Source: Ignelater luminosus
Taxonomy: Eukaryota > Arthropoda > Insecta > Coleoptera > Elateridae
DNA length: 64,000 nucleotides
Direction of reading: 5' to 3'
Assembly: GCA_011009095.1 (NCBI GenBank)
Contig: VTPC01091032.1
Span: 81,927 to 145,926 of the forward strand
The notes under the pieces were generated by a model that was given only the letters and a program-made list of their open reading frames with translations, made no database searches and was not told where the DNA came from. Position 1 is the stretch's first letter. Each line of letters opens with the position of its first letter. The position numbers were made by a program, and so were the translations under genes. Positions 11,964-23,334 of this stretch are shown one piece after another.

Positions 11964-13173
11964 TAGTTTCCGGCCTCCTTGAAGAAGTCTAGTAATACAA
12001 TGTCTTTGTAGGTATGATCACAGAGTTAGGTATGGAGACGGGCAAGATCGCATCTTAGACTGTCTAGATTTTTGTATCTGTATGGGATCTTTGATGTTCC
12101 AACTGCTCAGACTTTTTGAATTACTACAGCTTTCCTATTTGATTTGACTTTTATAAATCGGTTAATTTTGTTGAGCTATGAAAACCAGTGACGTTTTCTT
12201 TACTAACAGTTATTCTCATTTTAAATTTTGTATGTCGAAAGATTCTTAATATTGTTTGATGTGAAAAGCAAGAATTTGAAGTTGTCTCAAAATGCACTAA
12301 AAATCCTGAAGCTGACCCTTTCGACATTTTGATTGTTAAACGTTAGTATGTTAATCGATGCAACAATATGTAATACTATAAGGTTAATTTACAAATACAA
12401 GTACATAACAAAGTATCGAAGAAGTTGTTATGCTTTGGTTGAATCGTCTATAACAAACATGATTTTTCATAGGAATAAACCTCAACATATTTCTAAAAAT
12501 TTCCTTGGAATCTTGTCCCAAGAAACCTTATTTCAGCCCCATGATCTTTCTCCGAAACAAAAGCATGTTTCATTGTTTGTTGTAACAATAGTGTTTTCAC
12601 GTTAATTTTTATGTGAAACTGCTAGACAAGTTAACGTTTTGAAATTCTCGTCAGTCTCTAGAACCGATCTTCAGTATCTAAAGAAAATTATGTACGTCAT
12701 GGTTTTTGATGCTTTATAATATTCATGAAAATTATTAAAATCGGAAAGATGATATTCCTTGTAAGTAAAATAATCAGAATACTGCAATCAAGTTACACAG
12801 AAAGTTTGTTTGAACTGCTTCGATTCCCATTAATTTGACACAAATCAGGCATTGCTACTTCAAAGGAGACTATAAAGCTTGTAATTTGACAGGACCTTCA
12901 ATGAACTCAGTTTCTTGATTATATCGTCTTTACCGGACTAATAATAATTAGGCAATTCAAATTTTTATAAAAATCTTATAATACTCTTGGGAGTTTTTTC
13001 CTGTTTTGGTGTTTCTAAGAACATCATCCTAAGCACCAGATATCGTAATTTACATAATTATACATTGTAAGATTTTCCTGAAAATTAATTCGAATTAATC
13101 GAAATTAAACATGTTATTAATTTTTATTAGTGAATTGTATTTGTCTAGCAGCTACGGAAGAATACAATATATA
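11964..13173. other. AT-rich gap, no gene seen
   Basis: No motif recognised on either strand. The ORF at 12333-12605 has no recognisable domain. Confidence 0.5.
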
Positions 13174-14076
13174 CAGTGTGTCCCAGATCTTATTATTTTA
13201 GTTAGAGATTTGGTTAAATGGAAAATGTGCAATTTTGTATGCCGATTCTGATTTAGTTTAGAAAAGTTTAAATGACTTCCATACACTTTATTTTTTATAG
13301 TTCCCCACAAGTAATAGTCGAGAGGTATCAAGTACGCTGATCTGACTGGCCGCTGATTATTATTAGTCGTTATTACTCTGTTATCAAAACGGGCATTCAG
13401 ATAAGCGATAACAGCTCTTTCATTGTGTGCAGAAGCGCCATCTTGCTGATACCATATTTGGATATATTGTGCCATTTGAACTAAGTAAGTAATTTATAAA
13501 ACAATTATCGCAGTTCACCACTTTACAACGAAATGAACCGATGCTATTATTTATAAAATTGTTAAACTGACATGTTATAACAAATTTTGTTTTATTGTTA
13601 TTCAATCATTTTCGTGTCTACTTGATTTAAGATGAAAACAATTAATATTGTCGGTATTTTTAAATTTAAATATACCTGGTTATACATCGTTACAAAGAGA
13701 AAAAAAATTCTATTTAATCATGTAACAATCCAATATGTCGCCCATTTAAAAAAAGAAAGTTGTCATTAATATATCGAAATCCGCCATCTTGAATTTTGTT
13801 TTGACATACTTTTTAAGTGTACCTCATCGAAGCAAGCAACTTTCATACAAAAACTTTTTAGATAGCTTTTTAAATTACGAAGATATTTGACTTTAGAAAA
13901 CCGCGATATTCACTTTTTTTTGCAATAATTGCCAATCGGTTATGAATTTTAAACTTTTCTAATCTAAATCTGAATCGGCATACAAAATTGCACAACTTTG
14001 TCTATTTAACCAAATCGAACTAACCATAATAATAAGAAAGTTACCCATGCAATCCCACTCGATCTGGGACGCACTG
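13174..14076. mobile_element. Mariner-like element with TIRs of about 110 bp and a partial transposase
   Basis: The element is flanked by TA (13172-13173 and 14077-14078). The left terminus CAGTGTGTCCCAGATCT matches the reversed right terminus CAGTGCGTCCCAGATC. The pairing continues inward through TTTGGTTAAAT, GTGCAATTTTGTATGCCGATTC and TAGAAAAGTTTAAA, with one extra segment on the right. Inside is an antisense transposase scrap. Most of the coding region has been lost, leaving a deletion derivative. Confidence 0.9.
13270..13475 (-). pseudogene. Mariner-like transposase fragment (second and third catalytic blocks)
   Basis: On the minus strand from 13475 the reading is IWYQQDGASAHNERAV, then YLNARFDNRVI and IPLDYYLWGTIKNKVY. 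This matches the second catalytic block (QQDGAxAH) and the third (LTPLDFYLWG-type) of mariner-related transposases whose insect relatives carry a helix-turn-helix domain. The N-terminus and first catalytic block are missing. The remnant runs into the TIR at its C-terminal end, as expected for a short element. Catalytically dead. Confidence 0.8.
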
Positions 14077-14080
14077 TATA

Positions 14081-15340
14081 CAGGGTGAGTTTTTTTCGAT
14101 GTTTAGTATAGGGATCTCGGAAACTAGCGGAGATAGAGAGACGATTAAATGAAGAAAGAATTGCAGTTTTACGAGCTCAATTTAATGAGCTTTTTGTTTT
14201 TTTTTTGGAAAAAATGCAAGGCTAACTAGATATCTCGCAAAAAATAACTTTTTTTTTGTTCGGTGCCTATAGTTCTATTATTATTGACTTTAGAGAAATG
14301 TGTAAAGGAAAAAGTTGTAGGTGATTATGTGCTTTTGATATACCCTATCTTTTTATTTTTATGGCACAAAATGTAACACTCAATCATACCACGCTTTTCT
14401 TGATTAGAAAAATTCATATTGATAATTTACGAGACCTCAGTCAACAGTAATTAAAAACTAAATAATTTGGACCTGTCAATAATTGTCGTTTGCATCTATT
14501 AATTGTTTCCATAGCTGACTACGTTAACAGCATTTTAAGTTTTTAGTTACTCCTATGAGTGAAGTACCCATTTTTATCTAAATCTGCTTTGTTTACTCAT
14601 TTTAACTACTTTATTTACTTTAATTACGTTGTTTTGGGACTACTTTATTTATATCCTAATTTCCTTTATTGTTTCTTAATTTATCGTTCGTTATTCTCTG
14701 GTTATTAGTTTCTCAGAAATATTTTTATTTAAAATTGTAACTCCAACGGAAAAAACATTTCACACCAAAATAATTATGTTTATAATTTCGAAATTAAAAG
14801 AAAAATTTTAGTAACTAACTTAAATTTTATTATTAAACGCGTTGCGCATCTATCAATTGTTTCCATAGCGACTACTTGAACAGTTCGAAAATAAAAAGTA
14901 AAAAAGGCCATAATTTATTTATTTATAAAACTAAATGTATCAAGTTTATATCATTAGAATGGTAGAAAGGGGTCCTTTTTTATAAAGTCATGGCCGACTA
15001 TGGTTTCCATTAGAAAAAACTCAAGCTTGTGTCATAACTCAAAAATTATACCTCAAATAGAAAATTCGGTTAGACTGTATTATTAAGCACATAATTACCT
15101 ACAACTTTTTCCTTTACACATTTTTTTCTAAAGTCAATAATAACAGAGCTATAGGCACCGAACAAAATAACAAAAAAAATATTTTTGCGAGATTTCTAGT
15201 TAGCCATGCATTTTTTCCAAAAAACAAAAAGCTCATCAAATTGAGCTAGTAAAACTGCAATTCTTTTCCCATTTAATCGTCTCTCTATCTCCGCTAGTTT
15301 TCGAGATCCCCATACTAAACATCGAAAAAAACTCACCCTG
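14081..15340. mobile_element. Long-TIR (about 260 bp) TA-flanked element, no transposase
   Basis: TA lies at 14079-14080 and 15341-15342. The left end CAGGGTGAGTTTTTTTCGAT is repeated inverted at 15321-15340, and the pairing continues to about 14320 on the left and 15085 on the right with few mismatches (for example TAGGTGATTATGTGCTT against AAGCACATAATTACCTA). The 760-bp centre has no ORF of note, but holds a direct repeat pair containing AATTGTTTCCATAGC (14491-14530 and 14844-14885). Superfamily is probably mariner/Tc1-like, judging by the TA duplication. The element abuts the preceding one, separated only by TATA. Confidence 0.9.
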
Positions 15341-15342
15341 TA

Positions 15343-16289
15343 TGTAATCTTGAAAACTTATTTTTCTAAAAGTATACAAATCTTGAATTACCCTCGTATG
15401 TTAAATGTTTCTTAAATAAAAAAAATGAAACTATAAAAAGCCGATTGTTAGCAGAGAGATTCTTGTTAGGCTTTGATTTTTTGATAGTCCGGTACTCAGA
15501 AGTAGACTCCGATAGTCCCTAGTCCACCCTTATTACGCCAACAACTATCTTTAGAACTACTTATATGAAAGATGTTAACTTGTTTTCGAAATAATGCATA
15601 AACTTCAACATTAATTACACTTCAAACGCATTAGTATTATTTTGAATTAGAAAAGATTTGAGGAATGCATAAATTGAGTTGTAAAATTAAGAAAATTTAA
15701 AAACCTATCAATTAACAGATTTTGAATAAGGTTAAACTATTAAAGAATTAAAATTGATGAGGTAGCAGTTACAAAATGCTTTTATATAATTGTATGAATT
15801 TATTATTATCTGACATATTTCTAAAATTCTCAAAATACTCTTTTGAATAAAAGTTGGAAAAACTTATCGCTAATAACAATAACACGACTTCAAACTTTCA
15901 ATTTATTTTATCAATGTTTGTTTATATCAAATTCCTCATATTGTCTATTCCGGTTTTTGAATATAAGCGAGCACGTGTTTGGCAAATTTATTGTTACCTA
16001 ATGCAATCAGATGATAAAAAGTAAACATGCACATTTGGTTATCAGTTTTATAAAATTATGTAAACTACGTGGAAAAATTTGAAACATTTTATAAAAATGT
16101 TTTCCATAAACATAAAGATTTGAACAATCCGATTCTCGTTTTAAAATTTTATCTTAGGAAATATTAGGAGAATTCTTGTCGTACACACTTAAATTGTCCT
16201 GCATTATTTATACGTTTATCTCAAAAGCCATTTTTTCTAGTTGCAGAATCGAGTTGTCTTCAATCCTTGCAAAATTTATAAGGGCTTAC
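15343..16289. other. AT-rich gap, no gene seen; would be intron if the 16.3-kb exon is real
   Basis: No motif seen. I could not identify a following minus-strand exon. Confidence 0.4.
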
Positions 16290-16389
16290 CTTGTTTTCCT
16301 CCCGAGTGATGTCTAACTTTTACTGATCCGGCGAAATAAAACACAATTAACAAAAAGAACAAAAACATCAAAGTTATTTTCGGAGTCAT
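16290..16389 (-). CDS. Candidate first coding exon of a secreted or membrane protein
   Basis: On the minus strand an ATG at 16389-16387 opens 33 codons beginning MTPKITLMFLFFLLIVFYFA. This is a textbook signal peptide or membrane anchor: short basic N-region, 15 hydrophobic residues, then small residues (AGS). A basic stretch (VKVRHHSGGKQ) follows. The exon ends at a strong splice donor, CAAG/GTAAGC, with the intron starting at 16289 and the codon phase at +1. A TATAAAG box lies about 125 bp upstream (16520-16514). No downstream exon was found and I do not recognise the family, so function is unknown. In AT-rich DNA hydrophobic runs arise by chance, but the donor plus TATA box favour a real exon. 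Confidence 0.4.
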
Positions 16390-16513
16390 TTTTCCTCTAC
16401 ACTTTTCACACTTAATTTCGCGTACACCACACTAAATAATTTAAACGAAAAATGTTTTTCATTTTTATGAATGAAATTATTAAACAGTTTTACACGCGGT
16501 TTTCATTAGCAAA

Positions 16514-16520
16514 CTTTATA
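16514..16520 (-). promoter_or_regulatory. Candidate TATA box for the 16.3-kb exon
   Basis: TATAAAG on the minus strand. Transcription would begin about 25-30 bases downstream (about 16485-16490), leaving a 5' leader of roughly 100 bases before the ATG at 16389. Chance TATA matches are common here. Confidence 0.3.
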
Positions 16521-16659
16521 ATTGTTCGTATCAACAAATTTGAATTCGTTCGTTTCGATTGAACTCGAGCACGTGATCGAAAGTTTTTACCGAATCCTGA
16601 TACAGTCCTGCCGACTGTCACGGTATAAACTGAGTTAAAACATAAGAAGTCTCTTTTAA

Positions 16660-16910
16660 AAGTACGGTTCTTGGAGAGGTCGGGATACTGGTGGTTCAGA
16701 AATAACTTGAAAGCCCGCTCGTTTTCGATTCAACTATAGAGGCGCCTCCTCGAGTTAACTAGCGGAAGTTTGAGGTTTGCGCGCCATTTGAAAATTCGAG
16801 CCGGTGCGTGTTTGCCCCTTGGGTTGTGTGGTTTTAGGCGTTTCATCTCCGCGTTGCTTTAATATTGTATTGAGTGCGCGTGACGTGGCTCGTTTTTGTC
16901 GCCCTTCTAT
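16660..16910. promoter_or_regulatory. CpG-rich, GC-richer block upstream of the candidate exon
   Basis: Against an AT-rich background this block has many CpG dinucleotides (GGCGCC, TTTGCGCGCC, TCCGCG, GTGCGCGTGACG). TTTGCGCGCC resembles an E2F-type site. It lies 270-520 bases upstream of the candidate exon on the minus strand and could be a promoter. It contains no convincing ORF. Confidence 0.3.
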
Positions 16911-17068
16911 TTTTCCATTCTCTTACGATATCCTTTTCAAACCTAAATTATGCAGAATAAGAAATGGCTTTAAAATTGAAATTTTCTCTTGGAAGGATTC
17001 TTGTTTTTTTTACATTTGCAAAATCAAATATTTGCGCAATCGATTCCTTCATATATCGTTCTTTAGTT

Positions 17069-17335
17069 CTCTATTTTAAAAGCAACAAGGAAAACGGAAG
17101 ATTAGAATGGTTAAAAGTTCTTTCCCTTTTTTTACTTTTTAAGGTTCGCTTTCGCGTCTTTTATTTGAACTTCAGAAATTAAATATTCCGTCTATAGTCA
17201 CTAAATTGGTTACTTATCGCCTTTGTGATAGACGGAATCATTTAGGGAAAAAGAGAATAGAATGGAAAAAGTCAGAATTTCTTATACAATTCTCGTCAAA
17301 GCAAAAAGAATTACTAAAACACGCACATGCATCTA
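17069..17335 (+). repeat. Dispersed repeat, copy 1
   Basis: Shares AAAAGCAACAAGGAAAACGG, then TTTTTAAGGTT, GGTTACTTATCGCCTTTGT and an ACACGCAC block with 35195-35402 in the same order and orientation, with gaps. No coding function; an unclassified interspersed repeat in two copies 18 kb apart. Confidence 0.7.
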
Positions 17336-19240
17336 GACAATTAAATAACAAGAAAGGGAATACTTTTTATGTCTTTTTCTTTTATGTCTTAATTAATAGC
17401 GTTTTTCAAATGGAAAACGTTGCCTTTGATACATCTATTTGAAGATAACTGGCAATAAAAAAATTATACTTTTTGCAAACTTTAATATAATGGGTATTTC
17501 ACTCTGAGTAAACTCACTTTTAATTTTCACATTAGGCAGTTTCCTTTTCTTTTTTGGTGGCTTAATTATTATTATGGCCTTTCGTGAAAAATTCGTTCTT
17601 CTGTGTGTATCTTATCCCTTCATAAAAATAACATACTGAAGTTTCATTGTGTACTTCATTAATAAATATTCTGAGATGATATCGTTACTGCTAGCGTCTT
17701 TATTATTTCCCCAAAGAAGGATTACCTTTTTCAGCTACTCATGCATGAATTCTTCTCTGTTGATGTCTAGGCAATTATAAAATGTTTGTTCAGTTCGTTG
17801 TCCTGATTTAATAGATTTCCACTCTTCTTATATAATATCACCTTCATTTTATTTTGTTGACGTCTGCTCCCTTTTTTTTTGGATTTGTTTGAGTTAGTTC
17901 TTTCAACAAGTTGTCTCTAAATTTCTCTAGTAGTAGTAGCACCATTTTCAATTTCAGTTACCCTTCTTTTTCAGTTAAGAGAATATTTCCCCCTTTCTCT
18001 CTTGTTGTTGTGTTAATGATTTGTTTTTACTTTTCTTTAATTTTTAATTCTTACTTTGATTGTTATTCTTCGTTAGTCTCCAATTATTTTTTGATCTGTT
18101 ACTGTCAGTTTTTGTACAGGACGATACTCCGTTATTACATCTCTGATCGCCGTGGAGCTTTACACGATTACAGAGTAATTACGTTTTTGTATCTTCTAAG
18201 TTGAGTTTCTAAGTCTTGCAGTTATTAATAAATGATTGCTTCCATTTGATTGTTCTACAATGCAGATTCCATTATGAATCAGAAATTTTTTGTGCCCTTT
18301 CCTCTACCATTTTATTTTTTGTGAAAGTTTCTTCTATAATTCAAATATTATTATCTCTAAGTTCTTATTGTCTTTGTCTTAGTTAGATCCAAAACCGGTA
18401 TCACCGTTTAATATCTTCGGTTACGTTGAAAGCTTTCTAAGTCTTTTCTCAGGTAAGGTATTCATTGAAAACCGGAAGAGAAAAAAATTAAGTAGTGACA
18501 CATACAAAACTGGACACATACAACCGATAGAGAATTGCTCTAAATATGTTCATCTCCTAACTTAAACAAAGGTGGAGGCTTTTATTTTCGTCTTAGGCGA
18601 TAATTTTTCAATGTGGAAAAAATTCAGAATATGTTTCCTTCTTGGATAAGAAAGTAAAATCGTGGATTCTGTCTCAAATGTGATGTTTAGCAAGTTAAAA
18701 ATTCCTTATGGAGATTGGAACCTTTTTAGCTAGGCAAAATTCTAGTGTAAATTTACGCTGTTTGTAAATTCTATCAGGTAGGATAGTGATTGTGGCAATG
18801 GACACCTTTAAATAAATACGCAGATACTACAGGAATTTACAAAAAGCCTTGTACCAACTCCAAAGAAAAATTTGCCAAACTATAAGTTTTATTTTGCAAG
18901 CTTCAGAAATTCCTGATAAAATCATCTATCACAGAATTGAAGCAATCAGTTTGGTTTTAGAAGAAAGTAACAACAGAGAAAATAATCACTAAAAATGAAA
19001 ACGCAACGTAACGCTTTCATTGGCGAGGAGAAACTGTTTAAGAAAATGGGACAGGAAGTAACGTTTTAAATACTTACAGATATAAACGTTAGCAGCACAG
19101 ACATAAATGACTATATTCTGTAATTTGTAGAAAAATTAGGATTTTTAATTGACTTGACTTAACTGCTAAAAGTTAAATTAGAGAATTCATATCTTCAAGT
19201 TTCTAGACCATCTTGCTTTCTAAAGCTCCCGATAGGTTAG
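17336..19240. other. T-rich then mixed gap, no gene seen
   Basis: 17500-18370 is markedly T-rich. The ORF at 17911-18204 has no recognisable motif. No gene supported. Confidence 0.45.
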
Positions 19241-19689
19241 GAAATGCCGAAGGGTCCTAATTTCAATGAAGGAAAAATCCAAATCTGTACCTCCAACGTG
19301 GTAGAAAGCGGGCACCTTTCAGGTGGCTAAAGCAGATAGAGACCGAAAGCCTGCCGGAATAAGCAGATACCTCCTACTGGTCAACAGCTTCTGGTCAATG
19401 AACTGGTAGGAGTAACGGCACTCTTTTGTCCTGGAGCTAAGAAATTGGTTCCGAAGGCGAATAAACCAATGAGTGGTCAATGCAGAAGAATGTAGAAAGC
19501 AAGGAGAAACCACTACATTAAAGATCCATATGGATATTTCTTGTTAGTCATCATGGCAAGCGCATGCAGAGCAATAAATCTTACTGATCATAGAAATGGG
19601 AATCCAAGACCCGGCAAGGGAGGAAAATCATTATTAGATCACAGGGCCTTCTAGGTCGTCAATCAGCGAAATTCCTGTGAATCAGCTAA

Positions 19690-22063
19690 AGACAATAACA
19701 ACGTAAAATGTGCGGAGTAGTGGTAGTGAAATGAAAAAGATGCGGGTTGATATTATTGGAATCAGTAAGATGCGTTGGCCAGGAACTGGACAGCTTACAG
19801 AGGATGACCATCTAATTTACTACAGTGGTGATGAAGGCACGCAGCATTGGAACAGAATCGGTATCATTATCCATAAAAGACTACAGAATAGTATCACCGA
19901 ATGTATTCAACAATCAGAGTCATGATGTTAAAACTGAAGGGTAATCCCATTAATGTCAATTTGATTCAGGTGTATGCACCGACGACTGATAAAACGGAGG
20001 AAGAAATAAAAGACTTTTACTTTCAGTTAAGCAAGATTCTAAAGAACAGAAAGAATCACGAAACGGGTATTATTATGGAAGACCTTAATGCAAAAATTGG
20101 AGCCGGAGCAGGAGATGAGATGGTTGGATCATATGGTATAAGGACTCAGAAGAGTGATCGATTGATTTAGTTTTGCAGAGAAGAACAGCTCATTGTTACC
20201 AATACTTTCTATGAGCTGTCCCCAAGACGGTTCTGTACTTGGAAGTCCCCAGCGGATAATAGTGACAACATCGTTCGAAATCAAATAAATTTCATTCTAA
20301 TTAAAAGATGGTTTTGAAATGGAATCACTTCAGTCAAAACTTATCCTGGTACAGACGTTCCCTCTGATCATAACCCCCTTACCTGCAAACTTTATATAAG
20401 ATTGAAGCGACTCAAAATTAAAAGGCAAAGTAAGAGGTTTGATCTGGTAAAACTACAAAATATAGAAATACAACAAGAAGTAAAATAAACATTGAATAAT
20501 GAATTAACACGAATAATCCCGTCGGAACAGCAAATAGAAAATACTTGGGCCTCTATTAAAAATGCTACCAGAGGTGTCTTTAACAAATTCCTAAAGCCTG
20601 AAAAACAACAACAAACTGGAAGAAGAATATGGATGAATGATCAAATCCTAAGCATGATAGAAAAAAGATGCAAAGCAGAAATATATTCAGTTCAGGAATG
20701 ATCAGCATCCTGAAATGCCAAATTTTAACAACTTGAAAGCTCCGGAAATAACTATCTCCGAAGTGAAGTGGGCTATCGACATGGCTAAAAACAGAAAAAT
20801 GGTTGGACCGGATGAAATTCCAACAGAGACTCTGAAGATCCTGAATAGTAGAGATATTGAAATGCTCACAGTGTTTTTCAATAACATGTACAATACTGGC
20901 CAGATACCGGAGGAATGGTTGCTGTCTACCTTTGTTTCATTACCAAAAAGACCCAATGCAACAACCTGTGATAAATGTCGTACAATAAGCCTCTTGAGCA
21001 ATACACTTAAAAATCTCTTTCAAAATCATACACGCACGATTATACAAGTGCGAGATGAACATGGGAGAGACACAATTTAGATTTCGAGGTGGTCTCGGAG
21101 CCCGTGAAGCTCTTACTGCAACCCAAGTAATGATCCAGTGCTACAGAGACGTCACTTGTGATGTGTATATTTGCTTTCTGGACTATGCAAAGGCTTTTGA
21201 TCAGTGCAACCACGAAAGAATGATTCATGCTTCGAGAAATGCAGGAGTGACGAACAAGACATCAAAATAATAGTTAAGGTATACTGGGGATAGAAGGCGG
21301 CAGTACGAGTCGAAGGTCAGTACACTGAGTCTATGAAGACCCAGAAAGGAGTTCGGCAGGGCTCCGTGTTTTCGCCCCTGTTGTTTAATTTATGTTCAGA
21401 ACAAATCTTCAGAAAAGCACTAGATAAAATTGATGAAGGCATTAAAGTAAATGGCGAAACTATTAGCAATATCGGATATGCAGATGACACCATATTAATA
21501 GCGGATAGCCAAGAGGGTCTGCAAAAATTAATGAATAGTTCTGCGAAGGAGAGTGAATGGTGCGGACTCAGATTGAATATAAAGAACACAATCAAGTAAT
21601 AGAACGAATACCAAGGATTACTTACCTTGGATGTACACTAAATGAAGATTGGGATCATACAAAAGAAATAAAATGTCGAACCAAAAAAGCTAGAGCCGTG
21701 TTTTTCAAGATGAAAAATTTACTGTGTAGCAGAGACTTTAGTGTACAGCTTAAGAGACGGATGGTTTAAAGTCATATTTACTGTGTGTTGTTTTGAGGCA
21801 TGGACTGTATCAGGGACTGTAGAAAAGAGAATACAGGCATTCGAAATGTGGATCTATCGGCAGATTTTAAAAGTACGGTGGTCCGCCAGAGTAACAAACG
21901 CGGAAGTTCTCAGAAGGATGAATTGTCAAGCTGAACTCATGGTTATGATCAAGAGACAAAAACTGGAATGTTTCGGCCATATAATAAAAAACGAAACAGA
22001 GTATAGGCTGCTTCAGAATGTTTTCCAGGGAAAAATTCAAGGCAAGAGAGCTCCCAGAAGGAT
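19690..22063 (+). mobile_element. LINE with APE endonuclease and RT, multiply broken
   Basis: ORF2 is readable almost end to end but in several frames. The endonuclease starts near 19735 (MRVDIIGISKMRW, the ISxMRW motif), continues with VNLIQVYAPTTDKTEEE at about 19958, MEDLNAKIGAGAGDEM at about 20075 and VPSDHNPL near 20365 (SDH motif). The RT includes KNRKMVGPDEIPTETLKIL near 20790, FGFRGGL-type text at 21080, CFLDYAKAFDQCNHERM at about 21172, GVRQGSVFSPLLFNL near 21350 and the catalytic GYADDTILIADSQEGL near 21475. The C-terminal region RITYLGCTLNEDWDHTKEIK (21610) runs to GKIQGKRAPRRI, where homology ends at about 22063. A deletion near 20700 removes part of the linker. Inactive. Confidence 0.9.
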
Positions 22064-23330
22064 TTGTTTTGATTTCTACAACAGCAAAGTGATTTTGGTC
22101 GATATTCACTTGAAAAGTTTTTAAGTCGATAACGCATTTTTTATGGAAGCCGAATTCTCCTGCGATTTTATTCTGGCGCCAATGTTGCGTCAATCATGTC
22201 AGAACAGCAAACAAGGAATACAATAAATTGCATCGCGTTTTACACTGTAAAAAGTCCAATTCCTGTAAACACTATCTCCATTTGGTAAGATTCTGTAGAA
22301 ACTTTTTTTTTAAACTGTCTATTCTTTGTTGTAGCACTCTAATTGATCTTCGCATCCAGGCCCTTTTGTTACCAAAAGTCGAGAAAGTCTTTATCTCTTT
22401 TCCAACTTACCCCCTTTTTTATAACTATTAAAGTTCACACAAAGGTTATTTATTCGTTAGATTATTGGATCTCTGCACTTTCACAATATTTTGATTCAAC
22501 CTTGTATACATTTTACAGCTTTTTATTAAAGTTTATACGAGATTTAAGAATTAATTTTATATAACTTAGGTTACCTTATTTTTAAATTGTAAGGAGGTGG
22601 CTCGTAGTTTTTCTATAAAATAAAATACAACGGGCGAATTTAAAAACTCTGTTGTCATCGTTTCTAACCAAATGTAGTTCATTCGTTTATCTTTTAAATT
22701 TAATGTAATTTTACTGTGTTATTTTAAAATAATCATTTATTTTGTAGCCTCAGGATGGCCTTTACTTATGTAACTTTGTTATAAGACTAAAACACATTGA
22801 TGTAGTGAGATCACTAATAAACATGTGAAGGATCGAATATTAGTTTAATTAATGGTTTAGTCTATTAGTAACTGATGTTTATTAAGAATTATTTCTTTTT
22901 CTTTCACTACTCGACAACAAAACACGTTTTTGAGGGAAGTGCAATTTTAAATGCAGACTATAGGATTTAACAACAAAGTTATATCTTGGATTTGTAGAAA
23001 CTACGAACTTTTCGATAGTGTTGTACATAAACACATCAGTTCCAGGAATATCTAGTCCTTTGTGAAGTTCGTTTAATTATCTCTCTCACTTTGTTCTGGA
23101 GAGCTTCTTTTTTAAAAGTGTGAGCCCTATATAAGTGCAAGCTTACATAAAAATAGGGCAAATTATACCCAAGTCAAGTATTCTGTGATCTCAGATTTAA
23201 GAACATCAAAACGACAAATCAGGGAAAAACATGGTAATTAAGTGACCTAAAAATGAAACTACAAAACACACCTTAGAAACAAAAATAGAAGAAATATTAA
23301 AGCAGCAATGTATAAAATCGGCAGAATTAG
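22064..23330. other. AT-rich gap, no gene seen
   Basis: No motif recognised. A GGCGCC palindrome at 22175-22180 inside TTCTGGCGCCAATG resembles a retroelement primer site, but no LTR edge supports it. Confidence 0.45.
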
Positions 23331-23334
23331 AGGG

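Noticed and set aside
17911..18204. 97-codon plus-strand ORF in T-rich DNA
   Set aside because: Composition (S, F, Y, L) is what T-rich sequence gives by chance; no motif.
20702..21001. Minus-strand ORF of 99 codons
   Set aside because: Antisense shadow of the LINE RT on the plus strand.
22171..22190. TGGCGCC primer-site-like sequence
   Set aside because: GGCGCC is a palindrome and no LTR edge ending in CA precedes it on either strand.
21867..22193. Minus-strand 108-codon ORF beginning MTQHWRQNKIAG
   Set aside because: Its second half is antisense to the LINE C-terminus and its first part has no known match.
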